Source: Diaphorobacter sp. HDW4A (lineage in GTDB: Bacteria; Pseudomonadota; Gammaproteobacteria; Burkholderiales; Burkholderiaceae_C). From it: a stretch of DNA of 64,000 nucleotides. The stretch is taken from the NCBI RefSeq assembly GCF_011305995.1, contig NZ_CP049910.1:5284501-5348500 (forward strand), in the 5' to 3' direction. Both the position numbers and the translations under genes were made by a program. Shown here in pieces: positions 49,863 through 56,927 of the stretch (positions are counted from its first letter, which is position 1; each line of letters opens with the position of its first letter). A model generated the notes under the pieces. The model had not been told where the DNA came from and did not search any database. It saw only the letters and a program-made list of their open reading frames with translations.

Positions 49863-50615
49863 TCATCGCTTGTATTCAGGCTTCACGCGATCGAGCATGC
49901 GCAGAAGCGGGGGCCAGTGCTTGTCTTTCGACGGGCGCCCTGGTCGGTCGAACTGGGCTGCAACGCGCGATGCCACGGTGTCGCTGCTTTCGATGAGCTC
50001 TTCGCCGCTGGATTGCGCAGCGATCTGGATCTGGCAGGCGCGCTCGAGGTAGTACATCTGGTCGAACGCATCGGGAATGTTGTCGCCGCAGACCAGCAGG
50101 CCGTGGTTGCGAAGAATCATCACGTTGAGTGTGCCGAGGTTTTGCAGGATGTGATCGCGCTCGTCCATGTCAAGGACTACGCCCTCGTAGTCGTGGTACG
50201 CGATCTTGTGGTGAAAGCGCATGGCATGCTGCGACAGCATGCGCAGACCGCGCCTTTGCGCAGAGACGGCGATGCCGGCTTGCGTGTGCGTGTGCATCAC
50301 GCAGAACGCGTCGTGCCGGTGCTCGTGAATCGCACCGTGAATGATGAAGCCCGCGAGGTTGATGCCAAGACCCGTCGTATCCGAGAGCACCTTGCCTGTC
50401 AGATCGACCTTCACCAGATTGGAGGCCGTCACCTCATTGAATGTGAGACCGTAGGCGTTCAGCAGAAAGTGTCCCTCTTCGTCCGGAACGCGTGCGGAGA
50501 TATGGGTGTAGATATGGTCCGTCATGCGGTGCAAAGCGGCCAGTTGGTAGGCGGCTGCCAAGTCTTGGCGAACTTGCCATTCGGCGTCGGTGATCGGGGT
50601 GCGGGAAGTGCTCAT
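49863..50615 (-). CDS. Class II aldolase/adducin family protein
   Basis: An enzyme of 250 residues of the fuculose-phosphate-aldolase/adducin family. The ATG at 50615 overlaps the patatin stop by four bases (ATGA), which also fixes the start. The zinc ligands are in CVMHTHTQAGIAVSA (two His) and ILRNHGLLVCG (third His). The N terminus is LAAAYQLAALHRMTDHIYTH with the SARVPDEEGHFLLN loop. Non-phosphorylated substrates are common for the subgroup without a sugar-kinase neighbour. In this operon it could cleave or decarboxylate a hydroxy-keto acid (inference). Confidence 0.88.
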   Translation of the reverse strand: MSTSRTPITDAEWQVRQDLAAAYQLAALHRMTDHIYTHISARVPDEEGHFLLNAYGLTFNEVTASNLVKVDLTGKVLSDTTGLGINLAGFIIHGAIHEHRHDAFCVMHTHTQAGIAVSAQRRGLRMLSQHAMRFHHKIAYHDYEGVVLDMDERDHILQNLGTLNVMILRNHGLLVCGDNIPDAFDQMYYLERACQIQIAAQSSGEELIESSDTVASRVAAQFDRPGRPSKDKHWPPLLRMLDRVKPEYKR

Positions 50616-51532
50616 GTGACTGCGAGGTTTTCGGTCGTGCGACTGTCTTGAAGGGTCGGTGTCCAGAATTGCGATACGGCGGCGCACAAGGCGTTGCCTT
50701 GACTCAGAGCCGCGGTGGCCACGTTGGCGCAGCGCGACGGGTCAAGAATGTTGGAGCCGATGGCGTCAAGGCTGGCGGCATTGGGCGTGATCACGTGCAC
50801 CTGCGATCCGTTGGCCTGCAAGGCTTTCAGCTCGCTGCGCAAATGACCACTCACGGGATTGGCGTCGCTGTAGCCTTGCGGGCTGATCACCAATACGCGC
50901 CCCGCACCGGCCGCGAGGTCGGCGTTGGTCATCGAACGCAGGCCGCCGTCGATATGGTGTTCACCTTGCAATGGCACGGGTGGCCAGATTCCCGGCACCG
51001 CGCAGCTTGCAGCAACTGCATCGACGAGTGGCACGCCGCTGCTTCGGTCCCAGACCTTCGCGCTGCCGGTGAGTGCGTTCACGCTGACGATGCGCAGCGC
51101 TTTCCGAGGCCAATCGACCTGCTTCAGCCGTTGCGCGATGATGGCGTGCCGCTCCGTGAGTTGCGGCGTGTTGCTGCGCAGTGCCCATGCTCCGATACGC
51201 TGCCTTGCCTGCGCAAGATCGCCGTGCACCTTCTCGAACAGAAGCTGATTCTTGGCGTCCACATCGGCCTGCGAATAGGGGCGCAGCAACTCGCTGGCTT
51301 TAGCCGTTCCGTCGATCTGTTCTTCGAACAACTCTTCAATGGAGAATCCGCATGCCAGATTGGTCGCAACCACGGAACCCGCTGATGCGCCAATCCACAG
51401 GTCGGCGTTGTTCAGGGCGGCCCCATCTCGCGCGAGTCCCGCGATCACTCCAATGGACCAGGCAATGCCCAACACGCCGCCGCAGCCGATGACGACGGCA
51501 TGCGTAGGCGTATTTTGTGTGGTCGAACCCAT
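50612..51532 (-). CDS. Patatin-like phospholipase/esterase
   Basis: A lipid- or ester-hydrolase of 306 residues with the patatin Ser-Asp dyad. The oxyanion glycines are GCGGVLGIAW (residues 16-25), the nucleophile is Ser50 in IGASAGS, and the Asp is Asp195 in HIDGGLRS. It has no signal peptide and is cytoplasmic. It starts directly after the CoA-transferase stop codon (TGAATG) and overlaps the next gene by four bases. After a Baeyer-Villiger oxygenation an ester or lactone has to be opened, and this is the only hydrolase in the operon, so that role is the natural inference. Confidence 0.9.
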   Translation of the reverse strand: MGSTTQNTPTHAVVIGCGGVLGIAWSIGVIAGLARDGAALNNADLWIGASAGSVVATNLACGFSIEELFEEQIDGTAKASELLRPYSQADVDAKNQLLFEKVHGDLAQARQRIGAWALRSNTPQLTERHAIIAQRLKQVDWPRKALRIVSVNALTGSAKVWDRSSGVPLVDAVAASCAVPGIWPPVPLQGEHHIDGGLRSMTNADLAAGAGRVLVISPQGYSDANPVSGHLRSELKALQANGSQVHVITPNAASLDAIGSNILDPSRCANVATAALSQGNALCAAVSQFWTPTLQDSRTTENLAVT

Positions 51533-52756
51533 TCAGATCACTCCCCGCGCTGCAAGTGCCTGCAGGCGCTCTGCATCGATGCCCAGCACATTGGCGTAGT
51601 ACTCGGCGTTGTGCTGCCCCAGATCCGGAGCGGGCTCGATGGGCTTGTGCTCGACCCCGGAGAAGCGCGGAAAAACGCCCGCCATCTTCACCGGCCCGAT
51701 GCGTGGATGATCGACCGACACAATGCTCTCGCGCTCCGCGTAGTGCGGATCCTTCATGATGTCGTCGATGCTGTAGATGAACGAGTATGCGAGCTTGGCG
51801 GCATCAAGCGCCGCGCACAGCGCGTCGACCGGGGTCGTAGCAATCCATTCGCCCAGAATGCGGTTGAGCTCGTCCACATGTTCCCAGCGCGCGCTGTGCG
51901 TGGCGTTGCGCGGATCGTCCAGCAGATCGGCACGCCCCATCGCACGGCACAAGCGCTGAAAGCCTGCGTCGGCGGATACCGTGAGGATCAGATAGCGCCC
52001 GTCGCTGGTCTGGAAATGCTCGCCCGGTGCGGCCGCGAAATGCTTGTTGCCGCGCCGCTCGCGCACCACACCGAGGCGGTCGTATTCCGGCACCAGCACT
52101 TCGGTGAAACGGATGATGGATTCGTACATCGACAGGTCGATCTCCTGCCCCTCGCCGCCGTGCAGGTCGCGGTGGTAGATCGCGGTCATCAGGGAGAACG
52201 CGCCCATCAGCGCGGTCTGGTAGTCGGCGGTCGATGTGCCGCTGCGGACGGGTGGACGATCGGGGTAGCCGGTGATGCCCATGAGTCCGCCGAACGCCAG
52301 ACCGATTCGGTCATAGCCCGCACGTTCGCGGTACGGACCGGTCTGTCCAAACCCGGAGATGCGCAGCATGATGAGCTTGGGGTTGTGCTTGCGCAATTCG
52401 TCGAAGCCGAGGTTCCATTTCTCGAGCGTGCCGGGGCGGAAGTTTTCGACCACCGCATCGGCATGCTTGACCATCTCGCAGAGCATGGCCTGACCTTCGG
52501 GGTCGCGCAGGTTGAGCGTGACCGATTTCTTGTTGCGCGCTTCGACATGCCAGTAGAGACATTCGCCGTCCACGAAGGGTCCGATGTCGCGCACCGTGTC
52601 GCCGCGCTCTGGTACCTCGACCTTGATGACCTCGGCGCCCAGATCCGCGAACAGCGTGCAGGCGACCGGGCCAGCGATCATCGTGCCGAGATCAAGAATG
52701 CGCAGGCCACTGAGCAAGTGCCGCGAGGGCGCTGCTTGCGATTCGTCGTGGCTCAT
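51533..52756 (-). CDS. CaiB/BaiF family (class III) CoA transferase
   Basis: A CoA transferase of 407 residues. The ATG at 52756 overlaps the monooxygenase stop by four bases. The N-terminal block is LSGLRILDLGTMIAGPVACT with LFADLGAEVIKVE, then NKKSVTLNLRDPEGQAMLCE, VVENFRPGTLEKWNLGFDEL and SGFGQTGPYRERAGYDRIG, all typical of family III enzymes that move CoA between carboxylic acids. It probably activates an acid intermediate of the pathway. The donor (succinyl-CoA, acetyl-CoA or another) cannot be predicted. Confidence 0.92.
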   Translation of the reverse strand: MSHDESQAAPSRHLLSGLRILDLGTMIAGPVACTLFADLGAEVIKVEVPERGDTVRDIGPFVDGECLYWHVEARNKKSVTLNLRDPEGQAMLCEMVKHADAVVENFRPGTLEKWNLGFDELRKHNPKLIMLRISGFGQTGPYRERAGYDRIGLAFGGLMGITGYPDRPPVRSGTSTADYQTALMGAFSLMTAIYHRDLHGGEGQEIDLSMYESIIRFTEVLVPEYDRLGVVRERRGNKHFAAAPGEHFQTSDGRYLILTVSADAGFQRLCRAMGRADLLDDPRNATHSARWEHVDELNRILGEWIATTPVDALCAALDAAKLAYSFIYSIDDIMKDPHYAERESIVSVDHPRIGPVKMAGVFPRFSGVEHKPIEPAPDLGQHNAEYYANVLGIDAERLQALAARGVI

Positions 52757-54735
52757 GCGGGGACCTTTTCCGTACCGTTGGTGCGGGACTGCGGCGTCGA
52801 TGCAGGCTTCAGGTGATAGTGCGCGAGATCGGTGGCGCGCAGCCATGTCCAGTAATCGTCGTTGCGGAACGGTGTGGTGGCGACCACGCGGCCTTGGGGA
52901 TTGCGGTACCAGTTGCTCATGCCCTTGTGGGTCCAGATCATGCGCTCATGAGCGTCCTGGATGCGCTGGTTGTAGTCGTCATGCACCTCGCGTTTGACCT
53001 CCAGTTCGAAGCGGCCCTCGCATTCCTTGAGCGCCTTCTTCATCAGTCCCATCACGTAGCGCACCTGTGCCTCCAGCATGGCGACGACGCTGCCGCCATG
53101 GCCCAGCGCGGTGTTGGGGCCTGCAAACGCGAAGAAGTTGGGGAAGTCCGGCATGGTCACGCCATGGAAGGCCTGTGCGCCCTGGGCGGCCCACGCCTCG
53201 CGAATCGACAGGCCGCCGCGCCCGCGCAGATCGAACGAGCCCAGCATGTTGAGCGCATCGAAGCCGGTGGCGATCACGATGATGTCGACTTCGTGCTCTA
53301 CGCCACGGTCGGTGACGATGCCGTGCTCGCTCACGTGGCTGATGCCGCCGGTCACCAGCGTCACATCGTCGCGCGCCACGGTGCGGAACCAGCCGTTGTC
53401 CATCAGCATGCGTTTGCCGAACGGCGGGTAGTCAGGGAGTACGTCATCCAGCAACTCCTGGCGTGTGCCGAGTTGCTCCTTGATGTAGTCGGTGAAGTGG
53501 ATGCGCTGGCGGTCGTTGTATTTGTTGATGGCGCGCTCGGGGTGCGGCCATTCGGGGTCCTTCTGCAGGCTGTAGTGGATGCGGTCGTTGAAGATCCAGC
53601 TCAGGCGCTGACGGTACCACTCCTGGTAGTACGGCACCTCGCGGAGCAGAAAGCGCACGCTGTCCGGCACCTGCTTCTTGAACTTGGCGAAGGGCGCGGC
53701 CCATTGTTTGGAGCGCTGGAAAATCGTCAGGTGTTCGACTTGGTCGACGATGGCGGGGACCACCTGCATCGCCGAAGCGCCGTTGCCGATGACGGCCACG
53801 CGTTTGCCAGTGAGGTCCAGATCCTCAGGCCAGCGTGCGGTGTGAAAACACCGGCCTTTGAAATTGTCGAGACCGCGAATATGGGGCATGCGCGGCATGT
53901 TGAGCAGGCCCACGGCGCTCAGCAGCATGTCAGCCTGCAGTGTCTCCTGGATGCCATCGGTGGATTCGATGTCCACTCTCCAGCGTGACTGCGACTCGTC
54001 GTAGCGAGCTGCTTGTACCTTGGTGTTGAAGCGGATGTGCTCGCGGATGCCGAAGTCGGTTGCCACCTGCTCAAAGTAGTTCTGGATTTCTTCCTGCAGC
54101 GCGAAGTAGCGCGACCAGTCGTGCTTGGCGAACGAGAAGGAGTAGATGTGGTTGGGCGTGTCCACGCCGCAGCCCGGATAGCGGTTTTCGTGCCAGGTGC
54201 CGCCCACTTCGTTGTTCTTTTCGATCACTACGAACGGAATGCCGGATTTCTTGAGACGGATGGCCGAGCAGATGCCAGCCACCCCCGCACCGATCACCAC
54301 GACCTGAAAGCCCTTGGGCACGTGGAACTGGTCGGCTTGGTCGAGCGCGAATTCCTCGTCCAGTCCGAGGCCCGCAGCGGCCATGTCGCTGTAGCCGCTG
54401 GGAAACGCCTCGCCGATGCTGATGCTGAGCATGTCCTGCACCAGCTGCGCGCTGCTGTGCTGCAGCTTCGGGACAAGGCCCTGCTTCCAGGCCAGAAGGG
54501 CGGTATGTGCAGCGTTGCGCACTTCTTGTTGTACTTCGGGCTCGAGACCGCCCGTGTCGTGATCGTCGATACCACGCACCTTGGTGCATTGGTATCGGGA
54601 TGCGAGCCATTCCTTGCTGCCGGTGAGGTGCACCAGCACCATCAGCAAGGTGGGGATGTTGGCATCGGCCAAGGCCGTCTGCAGCGTGGAGGACCAGACG
54701 GAGGTGTCTTGGATGTTCGGGCTGTAGGAAGTCAT
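52753..54735 (-). CDS. Flavin-containing Baeyer-Villiger-type monooxygenase with N-terminal extension
   Basis: An FAD/NADPH monooxygenase of 660 residues that inserts oxygen next to a ketone. The first Rossmann motif GAGVAG lies at residues 149-154 and the Baeyer-Villiger fingerprint FKGRCFHTARWP at 292-303. The second, NADPH-binding motif IGNGASA is at 316-322. About 140 residues precede the FAD fold, as in 4-hydroxyacetophenone monooxygenase. It is the first gene of a tight six-gene operon and is divergent from a LysR gene. The substrate, aryl or alicyclic ketone, is not determinable from sequence. Confidence 0.9.
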   Translation of the reverse strand: MTSYSPNIQDTSVWSSTLQTALADANIPTLLMVLVHLTGSKEWLASRYQCTKVRGIDDHDTGGLEPEVQQEVRNAAHTALLAWKQGLVPKLQHSSAQLVQDMLSISIGEAFPSGYSDMAAAGLGLDEEFALDQADQFHVPKGFQVVVIGAGVAGICSAIRLKKSGIPFVVIEKNNEVGGTWHENRYPGCGVDTPNHIYSFSFAKHDWSRYFALQEEIQNYFEQVATDFGIREHIRFNTKVQAARYDESQSRWRVDIESTDGIQETLQADMLLSAVGLLNMPRMPHIRGLDNFKGRCFHTARWPEDLDLTGKRVAVIGNGASAMQVVPAIVDQVEHLTIFQRSKQWAAPFAKFKKQVPDSVRFLLREVPYYQEWYRQRLSWIFNDRIHYSLQKDPEWPHPERAINKYNDRQRIHFTDYIKEQLGTRQELLDDVLPDYPPFGKRMLMDNGWFRTVARDDVTLVTGGISHVSEHGIVTDRGVEHEVDIIVIATGFDALNMLGSFDLRGRGGLSIREAWAAQGAQAFHGVTMPDFPNFFAFAGPNTALGHGGSVVAMLEAQVRYVMGLMKKALKECEGRFELEVKREVHDDYNQRIQDAHERMIWTHKGMSNWYRNPQGRVVATTPFRNDDYWTWLRATDLAHYHLKPASTPQSRTNGTEKVPA

Positions 54736-54824
54736 TGCGATCAGTGTTTCCGTTGCGTTTTGATGTTGGTCAAATTCTGGAAGCGGGTGACCAATAAATC
54801 CAACGAAAGTTAATGATTGGTATT

Positions 54825-54841
54825 CATCAATTTTCTTGATG
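54825..54841. promoter_or_regulatory. LysR operator candidate CATCAATTTTCTTGATG
   Basis: A 6-5-6 inverted repeat with a T-N11-A core, 13 bases before the LysR start and 89 bases upstream of the monooxygenase start. Its geometry matches the site at 45449-45465. The surrounding 120 bases are markedly AT-rich. Confidence 0.65.
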
Positions 54842-54854
54842 TATAAACGGCGGC

Positions 54855-55763
54855 ATGAGCCGTCCCAACCTGATGCACGCAGACACGTTGTGCTGGATCG
54901 CCAAGCTGGGCACCTTCAGCGCAGCGGCCGAGCGCATGCACACCACGCAGCCCGCGATTTCCGCGCGCATGAAGGAGCTGGAGGGCTCGCTGGGCTTTGT
55001 CCTGTTCGAGAGGCGCGGAAGGCGACTGGAGCTGACCCTGCAGGCCAGACGTTTCGTGGAGCGCGTGGAGCCGCTGCTGCGCAGCGTGGAGGACGCGTTC
55101 AACGATTCCGAGGCTGCGGTCAATCCCAGTGGCACCGTGCGGCTGGGGTTAGGCGAGGTGTCGATGACATGGCTCGGCAAGCTGATGCCGGCACTGCGCA
55201 AATCCTTGCCGCGCGTGACCTACGACGTGGAGCTGGACCTTGGCATCAAGCTGCAGGAGCAATTGGCGGCGGGCACGCTGGACGCAGCCATCGTCGCTAA
55301 CAGCCGCAGCAACGCCGAGTTGGTCTACACGCCACTTGGCAGCGTGCCGATGATCTGGGTGTGTGCCACACGATTGCTGTTCACGGCGGACGGTCGCAAT
55401 CGCGCGCTCGAGGACCTGCTACGGCACGAGACGCTGTGGTGTGTCTCCAAACCCTCCGACTTCTTCGCGCCCGCTTATCAGGAACTGCGCAGCTTCGGCG
55501 CTGACATGTCCAACTTGTGTACCTGCAACAAGCTCATGGGGTTGATTCAGATCGTCGCCTCGGGCGGTGGCATTGCGCTCTTGCCCAGAGTCATGGTGGC
55601 CGAGCTTCTGAAGGCAGGTCGGCTCGCGCTGCTTCCGGGGTCAATTGCTCCGCAGTCGCTGGATTTTGCGGTGGCCGTGCATCGCCACCAAACCCAGACA
55701 GCGGTGCAGCGACTGGTCGCGGAGCTGTTGCGTCTTTCCCGCAGTGTGCCGATTGGAAGTTGA
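54855..55763 (+). CDS. LysR family regulator of the Baeyer-Villiger operon
   Basis: A regulator of 302 residues. The helix-turn-helix is LCWIAKLGTFSAAAERM and TTQPAISARMKELEGSLG (residues 12-48). The effector domain begins SGTVRLGLGEVSMTWLGKLM and carries ASGGGIALLPRVMVAELL near its end. It is divergent from the monooxygenase, and the dyad at 54825-54841 is in the shared promoter, so it is the likely regulator of the six-gene operon. The effector should be a pathway intermediate. Confidence 0.92.
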   Translation: MSRPNLMHADTLCWIAKLGTFSAAAERMHTTQPAISARMKELEGSLGFVLFERRGRRLELTLQARRFVERVEPLLRSVEDAFNDSEAAVNPSGTVRLGLGEVSMTWLGKLMPALRKSLPRVTYDVELDLGIKLQEQLAAGTLDAAIVANSRSNAELVYTPLGSVPMIWVCATRLLFTADGRNRALEDLLRHETLWCVSKPSDFFAPAYQELRSFGADMSNLCTCNKLMGLIQIVASGGGIALLPRVMVAELLKAGRLALLPGSIAPQSLDFAVAVHRHQTQTAVQRLVAELLRLSRSVPIGS

Positions 55764-55882
55764 TCTCCGGAGTTCGATGGCGTGCGCTGTCACTTTCGTT
55801 TGCAAAAAATGACGGCCATGTGAGCTGGTTCGCAGGGAGATATCTCGAATGTCTTGGACAATGCGGCCCAACGAGGAGTTGC

Positions 55883-56713
55883 ATGCATCTAGCCATCAGA
55901 ACGATCCCATGTGTTGCTATTCTTGCTACCGCGTCCCTGCTGGTGGCCTGCCATTCCGCGCCTACCAGCCGCGGCGAGGTCAAAGGCTCCGACGCGTCGA
56001 TCAGTGAGTGGCTGCAGTCCGACATGAACCGGGTGGCCAACGTGGGCATGCGCGAGAACCTCAATGCGTTGATGCGGCTGGCCGACAAGCTCTACAAGCG
56101 CAACCCGGCCGAGTGGCGCAAGGGTGGTTTCGCGAGTCGGGAAGAGGCGCTCAAGGCGCTCAAGACGGCCATCGAGGCGGCGGGCAATCCGGACAGCGGC
56201 GACAATCCCTCCAACCCCGAGAGCAGCACAGATCGTCGCGTGCCGGAGAAAGCCGCAGGCGAAGCAGCTCCCACAAAAGGGTGGCCGCCGCTCAAGGGCA
56301 AGCGCGACATCGAGGCCATGGATCTCGCGCTGTCGCACGGTTTCACCGGCGACCGTGTGGCGGCTTTTATTTACGGCACATCCGACATGCTCATCACCGC
56401 GCACGGTGGCAAGTCGGAGTTCTTTCTGATCGATGGTCAGGACGCGCAGCACATCTACAACGCGGCGCGCAACATCGAGATTGCAGTATGGATGCTGGGC
56501 AACCGCCGTGGTGACAACGGCAAGCCGCTGCTTCTGGCTGACGAGCTCAACGCCAGCGAGCGCAACCTGAGCTATGAACGCGAGTTCGGCAAGATCATCG
56601 CGCGGCTCGACCTGCTGGCTGCCGTCACCACCGAAAAGTACCGGCGTGCGGTGATCGGCTATGCGCAGGGGCTGGTGGGCGGATCGTTCCTGCAATTCCT
56701 GCCGGTGCGGTAA
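55883..56713 (+). CDS. Putative lipoprotein of unknown function
   Basis: An exported lipoprotein of 276 residues. The ATG at 55883 has GAGGAG 4 bases upstream; the frame runs further back, into the LysR gene. The signal peptide ends in a lipobox, ASLLVAC. The mature part has a helical segment ([20 protein letters not shown]), a Pro/Ser-rich linker, and a C-terminal domain ([20 protein letters not shown] ... [14 protein letters not shown]). I do not recognise the family by name; similar hypothetical lipoproteins are common in Comamonadaceae. It precedes the metH riboswitch but appears transcriptionally separate from it. Confidence 0.75.
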   Translation: MHLAIRTIPCVAILATASLLVACHSAPTSRGEVKGSDASISEWLQSDMNRVANVGMRENLNALMRLADKLYKRNPAEWRKGGFASREEALKALKTAIEAAGNPDSGDNPSNPESSTDRRVPEKAAGEAAPTKGWPPLKGKRDIEAMDLALSHGFTGDRVAAFIYGTSDMLITAHGGKSEFFLIDGQDAQHIYNAARNIEIAVWMLGNRRGDNGKPLLLADELNASERNLSYEREFGKIIARLDLLAAVTTEKYRRAVIGYAQGLVGGSFLQFLPVR

Positions 56714-56787
56714 ATCGGTACCCACCTCTGCCGGGACTTCCGCGCCCAATGTGCAGGGCGGGCGGCCTTGCCTTAAAATCTGCCGCT

Positions 56788-56924
56788 TCGCCCCAAGGAG
56801 CGCTGCAGCAGGCCACGCCGGAATTTTGTCCGCGCCTGTCAGGCTTGGGGCCAGGGCAGATGACTGCCTGTACTGCACAACGGCGCTCACCTGTTTTTCT
56901 GTCAATGGTTTTTTACAGGTGAGC
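56788..56924 (+). promoter_or_regulatory. SAH riboswitch controlling metH
   Basis: The aptamer matches the S-adenosylhomocysteine riboswitch. P1 is CCCCAAG (56791-56797) with CTTGGGG (56844-56850), GGAGCGCTGC follows the P1 5' strand, and AACGGCGCTCACC is the 3' pseudoknot strand, with GAGCGC (56798-56803) pairing with GCGCTC (56883-56888). The second part of that strand, GCTCACCTGT (56885-56894), can instead pair over 10 bp with ACAGGTGAGC (56915-56924), which contains the metH Shine-Dalgarno AGGTGAG. SAH binding should therefore free the site and turn translation on. A TAAAAT box at about 56774 is a plausible -10. Confidence 0.88.
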
Positions 56925-56927
56925 GAG

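Noticed and set aside
56661..56927. N-terminal extension of MetH in the same frame
   Set aside because: It would translate the lipoprotein gene end and the SAH riboswitch. The ATG at 56928 has its own Shine-Dalgarno and the family's usual start.
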